Part shown: in pieces, positions 24,499 to 37,024 of the stretch
Layout of the letters: each line of letters starts with the position of its first letter
How positions within the stretch are numbered: position 1 is the first letter of the stretch
From: Aselliscus stoliczkanus
Taxonomy: Eukaryota > Chordata > Mammalia > Chiroptera > Hipposideridae
Direction of reading: 5' to 3'
NCBI GenBank assembly: GCA_033961575.1
Contig: CM066732.1
Coordinates: forward strand, 112,284,687 to 112,348,686
DNA length: 64,000 bases
Translations under genes and position numbers: made by a program
Notes under the pieces: model-generated
Told to the model about the DNA's origin: nothing
Database searches by the model: none
Seen by the model: only the letters and a program-made list of their open reading frames with translations

Positions 24499-25163
24499 TA
24501 GAGTAAGGGCACCAGGCCCACTGATGGCCTGACACCTATTTGCAGCTGTGGGGTCTCAGGCAAGCCCCCACTCTCTGACTATGCTCAGCTCCCAGAAAGA
24601 ATCCTCATGGGAAATGAAGACAGCCCTGTGCCCAGGGCTGTGGCGAGGAAGACATATCACACATGAGCAGCTATTTCAACCCTGTGACCCCACTCTGGCT
24701 CTCACTCTACAACCCTTTGTTTCTAAATGCTCAGACCACTGGCTTGTCATTCATTTTAGACATTGGCCAGCGGTTTAATCCAGTGTGTTCCCTGCATGAA
24801 AAGCTGACTGTTAACCTGCAGACCTCTGATCCCCTGTGGCCCCGTTATCTCTCTAAAACCCCAACAGGTCAACAAGCACATCTCCAGGATGTCCCAGCAC
24901 CCTGAGCTGCAATGGGTCTCAGCCTCCAATCTCCCTTATACACTTGTTTTACCTACTTTAGGTTAGAGAGAGTTTTCCTTGGCAAAAAGAAGAGAGACCT
25001 GTATCTTGTCCTACTCAGTGCCCTGTCCACCTGCTGCACACCAATTTTCAGTGTTCCCACCATAGTCTGTTCAGTCTGTTCAACCACTTCATACCTCACC
25101 TTCCTGGGTTTCACCTTATAGCACGGCGTTGTTCTTGTATTTGCCCTCGGCCATGTGCTCCTT
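24499..25163. other. Intergenic, no feature recognised
   Basis: Unique sequence between a hAT element and an ERVL LTR. Confidence 0.35.
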
Positions 25164-25670
25164 GTGATGGTTACTTATATGCCAACTTGGCTAAGCTAAG
25201 GTGCCCAGTTGTTTGGTTTCAATGCTGCCAGGAAGATATTTTTAGATCAGATTAACATTTATATCAGTCAAATTTGAGTAAAGCAGATTCCCCTCCACAA
25301 TGTTTGTGGGCCTCATCTAATCAGTTGAAGGTTTCAAGGGCAAAGCCTGAGTTTCCTCAAAGAATTGGGTTGTCAGAAAAGTCATGACGCATTTTTGCAA
25401 TGAAAAACATAGAAAAAAAATACATCATGACTTTCCCAACAAACCAATAGAAGGAATTTTCCTCAAGACTGCAGCCTAGAACTCTGCCTGAGTTTCCATC
25501 CTGCTGCCACACAGAATTTGGACTCAAGTGTACAAAATCAATTGTTACCTGGACTCCCAACCTGCTTCCTTGCCCTTATGGATTTTGGCCTTTCCAGGAC
25601 CCCACATCAGGGCAGCCAGTCCTTAAAAGAATTAAGAGTGTGAGTGTGTGTGTGTCCATCTTGTTTCTTT
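25164..25670 (+). repeat. ERVL-type solitary LTR, carrying a nested MITE
   Basis: Starts TGATGGTTACTTATATGCCA and continues CAACTTGGCTAAGC, GATCAGATTAACATTTATAT, GGGCCTCATCTAATCAGTTG and CCTCAAGACTGCAGCCTAGA. The order is familiar from old ERVL LTRs. A short TG tract lies near the 3' end. No internal retroviral genes flank it. The nested insertion at 25365-25446 splits it. Confidence 0.6.
25365..25446 (+). mobile_element. Mariner-type MITE, about 82 bp, nested in an LTR
   Basis: Left end TTGGGTTGTCAGAAAAGTCA pairs with right end TGACTTTCCCAACAAACCAA, so almost the whole insert can fold as one hairpin. Size and design are like human MADE1 (80 bp), but the sequence differs. The LTR sequence resumes on either side, which makes the limits clear. 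Confidence 0.75.
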
Positions 25671-26221
25671 GGAACCCAAATACACTCCCCTGTCCTGTTT
25701 TGTGTGTCTGTCCTGGTTTCTTTATGAGCCTTCTCCACCTCTTTCTTTTTGGGTCACTTATAATTGCTTAGGCAGAATGGCATCGTAGAGCCTCCTGTCC
25801 TTGTAACCAGTTTCATCTTCTAAGGCTTGGGGGGTAAGAATCGCCCCTCTTCTCTCCAACCCTTTGGACTTGGTCACGCTCCCTCAATCAATGGCGGTGA
25901 GCAGCTCCATCTTGCCTCCTGGGTAGGGACGACAGTCTTCTGGGGTTGTTGTCTTCTCCTGCCCCAAATAGATTTCCTTCTGGTTCCAATTACCAGTTTT
26001 TCTCTTTGCTTTCTCTGCCTTTGGAGATGAAATTGTCAGCAAGGCAAGACAAGACATTATCTGTTTTTAGCTGCCTGAGACTCCGGCTGATGCCCAGATG
26101 GCTGTGTCTTCCTTCACTCCTGGACCCTGCCTCCACGCCAGCTTTGTGCTAGGCCTTTAAAAGTATTGTCCATACGCTCTGAAAATAGGACTCCTGTTGC
26201 CCTCTCCACCAGCACCCCCAT
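25671..26221. other. Intergenic, no feature recognised
   Basis: Unique, slightly pyrimidine-rich. Small open frames at 25827-26030 and 25946-26152 have no domain. Confidence 0.35.
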
Positions 26222-26237
26222 CCCAGGTGAGGATTTA

Positions 26238-26350
26238 GGGCCGGCCGAGTGGCGCAGTGGTTAAGCGCTGGTTTGGGATGCCAGCGGCCCCGGTTCGGGT
26301 CCCACATATGAGGGCCAGGGACACTGCCCTCAAAAAAAAAAAAAAAAAAC
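26238..26350 (+). mobile_element. Short-form tRNA-derived SINE with perfect target duplication
   Basis: Only the tRNA-related part is present: GGGCCGGCCGAGTGGCGCAG, a GGTTCGGGTCCC B box and ACACTGCCCTC, then directly poly(A). A perfect 15-bp duplication, CCCAGGTGAGGATTT, lies at 26222-26236 and 26351-26365. Confidence 0.93.
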
Positions 26351-26365
26351 CCCAGGTGAGGATTT

Positions 26366-26919
26366 GCATGCCAGTGAAAACCTGCTGTACTCTCATTCCC
26401 CTTCTATGATTCCTGGTTCTATTACTGCTAAATGCATTATGTGATATTCCTTCCATTCATGTATTCCATTGCTGAGCCCCAGAATCAGACCCTGGGACCC
26501 CATCTTCTCTATAAAACCTTCAAGAAAGAGGTTTGAACAACTTTAGTGACTAGAAACATATTTTCTCCCACCCTCGGTGGCCCATTCGTTTTTGTTTTTA
26601 TAGGTTCATGTCACCAGAGTAAGCCAGCAACGGCCCGGCCAGGGATGCCTGAAGGAGGGCAGGCAGGGTGTTCACAGCTGGAACAGTCAAACCACATTTT
26701 CCATAAGTCATCTTTTCAAACTCCAAGATGAACAGAGAAGGCAAGAAAAGAATGGAGGGCTTTTTGCTTTAATTTCCCCCATAACAAAATCTGGCCAGGC
26801 TTCCACTTGACAACAACTATGAAATTTATGTTCCTCCTGTGTTACATTTTTTTTCACTTTGTCACTCAATCCCTATTTACAAGTATCTCCGAGGTCCTAC
26901 AGATTTTTCCTGGACTTCT
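26366..26919. other. Intergenic, no feature recognised
   Basis: Unique-looking sequence without repeat or gene evidence. Confidence 0.35.
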
Positions 26920-27975
26920 GCAGCACTGATTTAAATAGAAGAATGTGGGCAAAGAATTTAGAAAGGATGGCACCATCAAACAAAATTTAAGGAAGAGCAA
27001 GAAAACTAAAGTGAATTAACAGACTTTACCAAAACAAAATTAAAACCTTATTTAAGAAATAAAAATATAATAAAATAGATATGTATAATGCTCAAAGTAT
27101 GTATATGTCTTATACAAAAAGATCTATAATAAGTTTATAAGAAAAATACAAGCATATTATTTTAAAAACTAGGTAGAGGATATGAACAGAAAAATAAATT
27201 TAAATGGCCAATAAACATGAGAATATGCTGAAATTCATATAAAAGAGGTGGTCAATAAAATACATATTCAACAAAATATCACTTCACCCATAGGTCCAAC
27301 AAAAATTTTTTTTTTAGTGATAACATACAGTAATAGCATGGTTATGGAGAAATGGAGTAGAGAGTATAAATTGGCACTATCCTTTTGGATGTTAAGTTTG
27401 CATTATTTACCAAGATCACAATGTAGATGAACTCTGGTCCAGACACCCCTACTGCTCAGAATGAATTCAACAAAAAGATTTGTACATGTATGTAAAGATA
27501 TGTAAAACATATTTAACAAGGCATTATAATAACAAATAATAATAATAACTGAAACAAGTGAATTACTAATAAGGGAAAGATTTAAAAAAATAATGTTGCA
27601 TATATATGTTAGAATGCTATACAGAAGTTAAAAGAACAAAGAGTAATATCCAATATTCTGGAAAGAAGATGTCTATATATGCTAAAAACAAAACAAAACC
27701 AGCTGCAGACCAAACAAAAAGATGGACTCCATTTGTAAGGACATGTCTGCATAGACAGAGAAACACTGCATTGTGTGGGAGAAAGTAAAAAAGGACACGC
27801 CCCAAACTGCTACCGGTGACCCCTTTGGAAGGTGAGACTGGATGGCCCAGGTGTAGGCAGGGAACTTTGCTTCCTAAATTCACATAATCCTACCCACCAC
27901 CCCAGGATTTCAGGGTGCTTGTAAGACATTTCAATTTTTTGTGTTCTCTATATTTTTCAAATAAATGTTTAAAAA
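26920..27975 (+). repeat. Old L1 3' portion, plus strand
   Basis: AT-rich L1 ORF2-end sequence (AATGGCCAATAAACATGAGA, AATGCTATACAGAAGTTAAA). A diverged 3' UTR follows, closing at TTTTTCAAATAAATGTTTAA. All frames are broken. Confidence 0.7.
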
Positions 27976-29344
27976 ACTTTCTACCACAGCACCTGACACA
28001 AAACAAGTGTTCAGAAGAGAGCAGCCATTATTTTGATCATCACGCTGTGCAAAGCCCCATACAATTTCATTCTGTACCGTTCACATAGCTAGAGTGTTTT
28101 CCAAACACTATTCTCTTCTCAGATAGAAGCAGAGGTGAATTCCCTACCTCTGTCTGAGGATGCCCTGTCCCTGACTTTAGACGTTCCCTTCTCCCCTTGC
28201 GGCAGCCTCCCCCCATGCCCCCCGCCACCTCCAGAGTTGGTGTCATTTATTTCCCATGTATTGGAAGGACTGGGAAACAATTGGTGGGGTCAAGGTCTTT
28301 GATGGCATCTTCATGCCAAGTCCGAGACACCCTTTAGGAAGACAGCAGACCTCCAGAGAGAAATGCCAACACGATCTGGGCAGCGCCAGAGCCTCAGAGC
28401 TGCCCAGCACCCACCACTCCGGACTCCTGCCTCTGAAGCTTCGTGGGCACTAAAGTGACCCACACGTTCTAGTTTGCCCAAGACTTTCCTTATTTTAGCA
28501 CTCAAAGCTCCACAATCTGGCACCCCTTCAGTCCAGAGCAAACAGGGATGACAGTCATCACTTTGGGACACCTACTGTGTCTGGTTCTGTGGTAAGCATG
28601 GGGGTGGGTACAAAGATGAACAAGACACACTGAAACCACCGGGTCCCCCTACAGCACAAGTGAGGACAGACTGGTGAACAACCAACCCTGTCCTGATGGG
28701 ACTGATTTAGTGGGGGCTCAACCTGCCCTGGGAGAGAACCCACAGAGACTAACTCTGTCCCCCAACATCTAGACCTAATGTTCTCCACGCTATGCAGAGA
28801 TGCTTGTGCTGATGGCACAATTCCAAAGGTGCAAAGCCTCTTTCCCTGGGCTCTCCTGTGCCGTGTTCTTGCTCCCCTCCCACCGCTACTGCTTCCTCTT
28901 CCTGGCGTGGCTCCCAGGGCTTTCCTCCCACGCATGGCCCCTCAGGGCACTTCCAGAGTGGCTCCTCCAGTCGATTCAGCCACTGCCTGGGGTTGTGGGT
29001 GGCGGGAGATGTAGGGGGGAAATAAGGATCAGGCCCAGGGGACCACAGCACTACTCCCAGGTTTCGGGGTCTGTCCCTGACACAGACCCTGCTGAGGGCC
29101 ACGCTAAGGATGCAGCCTTAGTAAATTCATCTCTGGGCTCCAGAATTTCAGGTGGCTCAGCCAACCCTGCCCTCTCCTCAGAAGAACAATCAATTCATTT
29201 GCATCACTTCCCAGGGCTGGAGACCTCCTTTCTTTGGTAAGCACGGTCATAGCTGCCACCGTGCGAGCCTTGGAGGCACTTTCCCAAATGCATCCCTCAC
29301 CTCTTCCTCCATGCTCACTGCCCTTCTCTCTGGCTTTTCTCACT
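27976..29344. other. Intergenic, no gene supported
   Basis: Somewhat GC-richer. Overlapping open frames on both strands at 28558-29240 (up to 146 codons) reflect low stop density in GC-rich DNA. No domain, CpG-island-like start or splice consensus supports a gene. A short old-repeat phrase lies at 28560-28640. Confidence 0.35.
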
Positions 29345-29510
29345 AGCAGGGGGTTCTCAAACTGGGTGCTCACTGAAATCACATGGAGAGTATTTTAAAT
29401 ACACCATGCTGCTCCGTCTCCCCCATCAGACTGATTAAATCCAAATCTCAAGAGAACCGCCCAGGCACTGGAATGGTTTAAAAGCCCCCCGATGATTCTA
29501 ATGCTGAGCC
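29345..29510 (+). mobile_element. hAT-type MITE (MER5A-like)
   Basis: CAGGGGGTTCTCAAACTGGG at the left, ACTGATTAAATCCAAATCTC in the body and CCGATGATTCTAATGCTGAG near the right end follow MER5A. The right terminal repeat is worn. Confidence 0.75.
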
Positions 29511-29559
29511 CACTGGTCTAAAGCTGTTCTGCTCTGTTAGAGAAAAACCATCCAGGTGT

Positions 29560-29760
29560 GGTACATACACTGCCATAGGGTACTTAAGTGCCTTGGCTCC
29601 TCCTGCCTATTAACTAGTTAGCTTTAAATGTTGTGTCCCTCATCTGTGAAATGTGGCTAATGACAGCATTTGCGACCTAGGGTTGTTGGGAGTATTAAAT
29701 GAAATACATAATAGAGGTAAAGATACCTAACATGAGGGCCTGACATGCTAAGCTCTCCAT
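29560..29760 (+). repeat. MIR SINE, plus strand
   Basis: CCCTCATCTGTGAAATGTGG, CTAATGACAGCATTTGCGAC and AGGGTTGTTGGGAGTATTAA follow the MIR core. Confidence 0.85.
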
Positions 29761-32587
29761 GTTAGCTATCAGTCACTTACTCTTTAGTATAACTGAGTAT
29801 ATCATCTTTTCCTGCCAGGTGGTCTTGAAAGGGGAGGTGGAATGAGGTGCCTGTGTGTTTTAGGGAGGGAGGATCCCAGCCAGGGAAAGGGGTAGGGAAG
29901 AAATGAAGTCCAGCTTTGCTGATGTCATAGATTTGGCTCAAGGATGTTGTTTGCGCTGATTTGCTTTGTCACCTTTCAGATCACCTTCTCAGGTCACATT
30001 CTTGAGGGGAACAGTACTATTGTCCTCTCTTTAACCCGAGTTGTGGAAGTGATGAGAATCAATGCCTTTTCTAAGGAGAATTACCAGCAGGCCTATGATG
30101 GTGGGGGTTTCTCGTTCCTGATTTGTGAGCTCATTCTTGTGGACAAACAGGAGAAACCAGAACTTGGCCTGCCAGAGACCTAGAGGCACCAGGCCAGCTC
30201 TGAGCTCAGTTTAATTTTACCACAAATTTAATTTTAGCCACGAATCTTTTTCAATGTCGTCCAACACATTACAGGCACTTGATGAATATTAAACAATAAC
30301 AATAACAAATCATTGTCTTCAACCTGTGGAGCCCCCTTTCAACACCAAAGCCAGAGCTTCCTGCGCCTTTTTGGAAGGCAATCCTGTGCATCAACTTGTC
30401 CTCCCAGCACTCCACCCAGGGACAGAGAGCTCCCGACTGTAGTGAGGATGGACCACAGCCTCAGCCCACACTTGACAGGGTCCATGCCCCTGCAGAAGTG
30501 GGCACCCAGGGAGGCAGGAGAAGGAGGCATAGCAATGGTCCCATGGCTGCTTCCCATGACCAGAGCCTCTTAGTCCTACAGTCAGCCCAGGAATCAACCA
30601 CCATTAGCCAGAATGCCTCCTTCTGCCCAGCAGCCATTTTGCCCCTATTTCCACACCATCCAACATGGCCAATTTGTTTTACCTCACCTGTCAATTCTGA
30701 TCCATCAGTTGTGGTTACTTGGAGAACTGAATCAAGAAAGACTAGAAGTCAGTGGTGGTGGTTTTCTTGGGGAAGGCGAGTGAAGCGGTGTGGGAAGCCA
30801 GGCGGGCAAAAACCCTCTTCCCAGCATGCCCTTTTATTCTTGTTGAGGTCACGTGCAGCATATTATCTACCCCAAAAGCTAAATTGAAGACACCTTAAAG
30901 TCAGAATGGGAGAAGCTGCCTTTAGGGGAGAGAGAACAGAGAACAACATTCTAATTGCAAAGTCAGCCCTGAAGCGGGAGAGGTGTTGAGTGCAGGTATT
31001 TGCTGAATTTAATTTCTTCTTAATGGTTAACCTGAAAAAAAAAAATACTGTTTGGGCTACAGATGGCAATGTTTTCTCATAGATCACATCCCTTCCTCAT
31101 TCAGATTTTCAAATCAAGCAGAATCATCACCCGCCACTAATGAAAGTACCTCAGTCCCACCTTGTGATTCCGTTTCTCCCTCTGTGCTCAGCAGGATAAA
31201 GGACAGAAGAAATAATCCAAGAAGGGATGTTTAAAAGTAAAAGGGTCAGGAGAGGCAGGAAGTGAGAGAAACCAATGTTCAGAAGATGGAACATGGAAGA
31301 GCATGTCACAAAGAAGCAGGGCAGGTGAGAGGATGCCCTAAGTTCGTCCTCCGTGTGTAGTAATTCGCTTCTCTCCTCTGCACCTGGAATGGTCCTAGTT
31401 ATAAACGGTCCTTGGCATGGCTGAGAAAACTGTCAGAGCCTCCTCTGTGTTCTCCGGCTCCCACGAGGGATCCTAATGGAGAAAGGCAACATGAGAACAT
31501 CCAAATAAGTAAATGCGGCTCATCCACAGATGACAAACCAGACCTTCCCAAGAGGCAGTACTCCGTCCATTGCCACAGGATAAGAGCAGGATGACAATGA
31601 CGTACTTATCGTCACTTAATACATTATCATCATGTATGTCCTTTTAGGTTTCCTTTGCTTCTCTTCTAGACTATTGAGCACTTCCTATGTTCCCGGTACT
31701 GCTCCCTGGAGGTGGAGTGGTGGGCGCTCACCTTCACTCCCACCCTGTCTGTATCTCTCTCCCAGCAGGCACTTAGAGAAGACCCTATAGTGCCCACACC
31801 GAGCTGTCCACAAGGTCACCCACCTGCCCATTTGCCTCCGCGGACCTGGGTTTAGGGCAGTGTGAAGTCCCAGGTGGATCTCAACTCATAGTCTTTAGGT
31901 GCCTTCCTTGATGCGAGCTATTTCGCCCTCCACTGAGAGTCACTCATTCTCACCCCAGGGAATTCAAGGCTGAGGCTGTTCCCATACAACACAGCAATAA
32001 AGCTGTAAGGATCTGGGTGAGGCACAGCTCCAGCTAAAGCAGGCAGACAGTACTTTGTCAGGGACGCCTGTGTCCACAGGCACCAGCGTGGCCCTGCATC
32101 CTGATTACTGGACCCTGAGAGGGCCTCCGTGACCTGGACGCTCCTAGAAATGGGGGGTTATGCAGGCTCTCAAAGCGATCTCCCCAAGCCCTAGAATCCT
32201 CTTGACAGAAGAAGCGTCCTTCTGTGTTTCTGAAGGTCACACTCTCCTTGAGGGCTTGCTGTTTCTGAAAAGACACAAAAGCAATGCCCCAGGAGGATCG
32301 TGGTTCCCAGCTGGGCAACCCTGTCAGAGTCCAGGGCCACAGGAAGTGCCCCTCATCTTCACCCCACACCCAATTGGCCAGAACAATGGGTTCACCTCTG
32401 GGCTCATTCTGTCACCACCTTCTCCCTTTCTGGTGGCCATGATGACATAGTTCCTCAGTTCCCTGAAAAGAAACACCTATGTCCAGTTCATCTTTAGTTC
32501 CCATGTTAGCTAGTCCATAAGCACAGAAGAGATATTTGTAAAAAGAGGATCCTGGGAAGCTTTAATTTATAAGAAAAAGGAGCAACA
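29761..32587. other. Intergenic, no gene supported
   Basis: About 2.8 kb of mostly unique sequence. The 163-codon frame at 30396-30887 and its antisense partners lack any domain. No repeat was confidently placed, although short MIR/L2-like scraps (around 30270) may exist. Confidence 0.35.
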
Positions 32588-32740
32588 GTAATGGCTATGC
32601 ATTTACTGAGTTCTGTGTGCACAGTAAAAAGTCCTTTATATTTGTTCATTTGGTTCTGACAATCATGTATTGATGTGGGTATTACTATTATCCACATGTT
32701 AGAATGAGGAAACTGAACCGATGACACACAGATAGAAGGC
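32588..32740 (-). repeat. MIR SINE, minus strand
   Basis: GCATTTACTGAGTTCTGTGT, TATTACTATTATCCACATGT and GAATGAGGAAACTGAACCGA match the reversed MIR core. Confidence 0.85.
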
Positions 32741-32874
32741 CCTGGGCCAGGACCCCCCCGGCAGCCTCACCCCAAGCCACACTGCACAGCACTGCGTGTT
32801 CCCTACCAAGTAGAGGACGGATCCTCTGGGCTTTGTCTTTCCTAAAAATAAACAAGACTCCGTTTCATTTTAAT

Positions 32875-32935
32875 TTGCCTGGCACACAGTAGGTGTTCTA
32901 TGAATATTTATAAAGGGTCAATAAATGAATGACAC
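32875..32935 (+). repeat. L2/MIR-type 3' tail
   Basis: TGCCTGGCACACAGTAGGTG followed by CAATAAATGAATGA. Confidence 0.7.
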
Positions 32936-33031
32936 AAATGTTCATGCAAAAGCAAATATTGAAGGAGGGAAGAAGCTAAATACATACAGCCTGTGTTCTC
33001 AAACTCTAGCAGCAATGCCTTCCCGTTTCAT

Positions 33032-33098
33032 GGTGTGTGTGTCATGTGTGTGTGTGTGTGTCATACATAAACATATGCAAGCATACACACACACATGT
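33032..33098. repeat. Interrupted (TG)n/(CA)n microsatellite
   Basis: TG units from 33032 and CA units near 33084-33096, separated by a short CATAAACATATG-like spacer, so the two arms are partly complementary. Confidence 0.85.
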
Positions 33099-33751
33099 CT
33101 ATGGTCTGAAATTTGAGAAAATGAATATTAATCACTTCTCCATCCTTCAAGATGTGCTTGAAAACTGTGCTCACATTGAAATGCAACATTGCTTCTGCTA
33201 ATCTTGCTAAGATGACTAATGGCTAAGATGACTTGCTAAGAGCTAATGGCACTAAACATCTCTGTCCTCACACAGTGGCATCCAGGGCTGGACAGAACTG
33301 CAGGGGGTGGAAGCCTAGACCTTCCATAGGCATCAGGGGGATCTGTTGGGCTCCTGTCCTGTGTTCCTACCTGTGAGGCTTGGGGCGGCCTTCAGCATCT
33401 AGATGGTGGCTCACACCTGCATTGTGAGGCACACAGCAGGCATGCAATAAACACTCCTTCAAGTCTAGGTGTGTCTGTGGTCCTGTCTGTGAGTGGGGCA
33501 TCCGCACATCTCAGAGGTCCAGATTGGTTCCAAATTTAAATATCCGCTCACCATTCCCCTAAATACAGCCACACATGTCAGAGACATATGTCCACATTTA
33601 AGGTTCAGAAATGGATTTTTGCCCCACTGGACTGTGCATTATTCTTCCCCCAAATTTATACAATAGTTACACCTTCCCCTAAGAAACAATGAGTAAAAAA
33701 AAAAAAAAAAATAGGGACAAATAATCTACAAAAGTGAAACTCCAGGAAAGA
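33099..33751. other. Intergenic, poly(A) run near 33696-33711
   Basis: Unique sequence with a simple A tract. I see no gene. Confidence 0.4.
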
Positions 33752-33752
33752 A

Positions 33753-33754
<2 letters not shown>

Positions 33755-33816
<62 letters not shown>
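33755..33816. repeat. Pure (GA)n microsatellite, about 31 units
   Basis: An uninterrupted GA dinucleotide run of about 62 bp, likely length-polymorphic. The serine/leucine-repeat open frame on the minus strand across it is an artefact of the repeat. Confidence 0.98.
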
Positions 33817-33819
<3 letters not shown>

Positions 33820-34349
33820 GTTTTGGAATTTCCAGAGAGGACAGACTTCACTCAGCATCTGCCAGTTAATAGGGCGGGGGGATTTGACTTGGCCACTCAA
33901 GGCTCCTTCCAAGAGCCCCCTTTACTTTAGAATCAAGCATCCCCCTCCTCACTGGCTCCAGACACTGGAAACAGAGATCTTTCTGCTCCCTTTTAAAGAG
34001 GTTTATAAATGCCAAGTCCACGCCATTCTGAGCCAACTCTCAGATGCTCCATTTTGCTCACTTTGGAGCTAAGCGTCTCTCCGAAGACCGAGAACCTTAA
34101 GCCACTCCGCCACCCTGTGGCCAGGGGGAGAACTGCATCCCTCACGCGGGACGGAAGCCTTGCTCTAGAACAATGAGGACTCAAGGCAAATACAATTTTT
34201 TCATCTATAGTATAGTAAAGATGAGCGCTTCTTAAAAGCCTTCAAGGTAGTTATTAATTGGACTTGAAATTGCCTGTTTTCATACAATTATCCACAAATG
34301 TTCTTGTGTTAAAAGGGACCAGTTTGTCTATTTTTGGATGATTTGTTTT

Positions 34350-34600
34350 ACAGAACAGTGGTTAGAAGCGACACCTCCAGGGTTTGTCCAGTTCCTCCTC
34401 CTGCCTCACGAAAAGGTGCCCTTCAACCTGCCTCAGGTCCTAGTATCAGCACTTACTTGTTCTGAGCCTTGTTTTTCTCATCTGGGAAGTGGAAGGGATA
34501 AGAATCATGCCTTACGGTTGTAGAAGTATCAAATGACAAGCAGAATGTGTGCCAAAGGACACTGCCAGGCATAAGGCACAGTGGAAATGTGGCTCCTGCT
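34350..34600 (+). repeat. MIR SINE, plus strand
   Basis: GAACAGTGGTTAGAAGCGAC, CTTGTTTTTCTCATCTGGGA and TGCCAGGCATAAGGCACAGT follow the MIR order with high divergence. Confidence 0.65.
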
Positions 34601-36109
34601 TATTCTCATCAAATGTTTCAAAGGGGCAGAAGCAATTCACACAAGGGTAAGACACTCACAATTAGGCCCTCAAACACAGAGCAAGGAGAAAGAACAGGGC
34701 GGGCAGGACAGGACCCGCAGACAGTCATCACAATTCCCACTTACAGCATGCTGAGAGGGAGCCCCGCTACGTCCCGGGAACCACTGGCCTGCTGATTCAA
34801 ACTAAGTCAAGAGGAATCCCGCGCACCCATAAAATGCCAGTGCAGGAGCCATGCTGGCAGGGGCGGAGGAGCCAGCAGCAGCTGTGTGGCAGAGAGCTCG
34901 CCTGATCAGGGAAAACATCTGTTCTGGGTTTCCTGGAGTTCCGGTTTCCAGTATTCCAGCCTATTGCTCCCATAAGGACATATGTGCTTGGAGGGGTCTG
35001 GCATTCGGGGTTCTGGAGATACAGTCCCCAAAGCCCTGGGGTTCGTCAAAATTCATTCCTGCAGTGAGCCCTTCTCAAACAAAGAGGAGATTGAAAAACC
35101 TTCCCTGGGGTTTCTGAAATTCCAGTTCTGAGGTGTAGGACTTTCACGGTCTTTACCCTCTTCAGGGAGTCAGGGGGTCATCTCTTGAAGGAGCCCTGAG
35201 CTCCAAGATGCACCCAGAACCCTCCAGAGTCTGTAGTTGGGCCCAACTGTCTCCTGAGAGGAGGATCAGAAAAGCCCCTACTTGGCGCACGGGCACAGCT
35301 GGTAGCTGGGCGCCCTCTAGTGGAATACCAGGAAAAGACAGTCTAGAGAAATGCAAAGTGAAGCCTAAATGCCAACTGCAGTTCTCCCAGATTCTCTCCT
35401 CTGCTCAAGAAATGCCAGCACACATCTGCTTCCACGTGGACTGGCGGGCAGGCTCCGGTGCTTCCTACGAGCCAGTCCAGGGAATGACCTTCAATTCATA
35501 AGAAATCACAGAAACCTTGGAAATTGTTCTGAACAGCAGCTCTCTCCACCTCCAAGAAAAACAACGAAGTTGAGTTTGGGAGAAGTCTGACTCCCTTGAT
35601 GTGTTTCGCACATGCTTCTCCCGGTTCGGGGAATTTTCAAGTCTGGGCATCAGACCCAGGCGCAGCCCTTTCAAATAGGAGGTCTGAAAACCGAGACAAA
35701 AAGTGGCTGTTCTTTTTAAAATGCATCACTTCATTTGCAGAGCATTTTGGTCTTTTTATTAGTCCCCTTAAAGTATAAAATCCATCCCGCAGCGCACACT
35801 CATTCGTATGAACTAGATTCCGGTAAGGCTTCGGGCAGACGCACTCTGACCTATTTTGTGGGCATGCAGGCATGGGGGTGGGGTTACCTTTTCATGGAAA
35901 TGAAAAATTGTCATTAAAATGGAATTCTTTAAGCACTTTATAAGGGTTATTAGTATTTGTTTATTATATACTTTGCAGTTAATTTTTGCATGGTTTTAGA
36001 TATGGATACAACCTATGAAATGTAATAACAGCATTTGAATATGGCTATTTAACAGAAATATTGGGTCAAAATTATAAAATCAAAAACCACTAGGATTTAA
36101 TTATTAGGT
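34601..36109. other. Intergenic; conserved-looking AT-rich stretch at 35890-36080
   Basis: No repeat identified. Several 60-97-codon frames on both strands have no domain. Confidence 0.35.
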
Positions 36110-36270
36110 ATCGTTTTACTTGGTTCCTCCAAGCATTGAGCACTTTATCCACATAACCTTGTTTAATCTTCCCAGCACCTCCATGAAGCAGGTATTATCT
36201 CCATTTTATTGTGAAGGAAACTAAGCAGAACCACTAAATGACTGTGCAGGGATTCACACCTGTCTATTGG
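36110..36270 (-). repeat. MIR SINE, minus strand
   Basis: AACCTTGTTTAATCTTCCCA, GGTATTATCTCCATTTTATT and GTGAAGGAAACTAAGCAGAA match the reversed MIR core. Confidence 0.85.
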
Positions 36271-36439
36271 AAAAGTCTCAGATCTCTTCACTCTCTTTTA
36301 CTGCCTCCTGTACATGTGCTATAAACGCTGGCAAGAACAAACCACTTCTAAAGTACTCTACACCAGAGGAGGCTGACTGAATGGAAAAAAAAAATTAAGA
36401 CAAATCAGAAAGGTCAAATTAAAGTAAATGCTTAAAATG

Positions 36440-37024
36440 AAAAGGATGTGTGTTCATCAAAGCATTATGTACAATAGCCAAGATATGGAAGCAACCTAGG
36501 TGTCCATCAACAGATGAATGGATAAAGAAGTGGTATACATATACAATGAATTAGTACTCAGCCATAGAAAAGAACGATATCTTGCCATTTGTAACAACAT
36601 TGATGGACCCAGAGGGTATTATGCTGAGTGAAATAAGTCAGACAGAGAAGGATAAATACTGTATGATCTCACACACGTGGAATCTAAAAAACAGAACAAG
36701 CGAGCAAACAAAACAGAAATGGACTCATAGGCATAGAGAATAAACTGATGGTTGCCAGAGGGGGAGCGGAAGAAGGGTAAAAAAAAAAAGGTGAAGGGGG
36801 ATAAGAGACACAAATTTCCAATTCTAAAATAGAAAAGTCTTAGGGCAAGTAATGTACAGCATGGGGAATATAGTTAATAATATCGTAATAACCTTGTACA
36901 GGGTCAGATGGTTACTAGATATTGTGGTGATCACTTCGTTAGGTATTGAAATGTTGAATAACTATGTTGTAAACCTGAAATGAATATAATATCGTATATC
37001 AACTATTTTAGCTTTAAAAAAGAA
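36440..37024 (+). repeat. L1 3' end, 5'-truncated
   Basis: TAGCCAAGATATGGAAGCAA, GTGTCCATCAACAGATGAAT, then ACTCAGCCATAGAAAAGAAC and a 3' UTR with GTAATGTACAGCATGGGGAA and TGATCACTTCGTTAGG. The 3' UTR resembles single units of the HAL1 3' UTR at 14100-14760, so the two share a tail family. Confidence 0.9.

Noticed and set aside
30396..30887. 163-codon plus-strand open frame and antisense partners
   Set aside because: No domain, conserved-looking peptide or exon boundaries. Both strands are open because of composition.
33755..33816. Low-complexity protein (Ser-Leu repeats) on the minus strand
   Set aside because: Pure GA microsatellite read in frame; not a gene.
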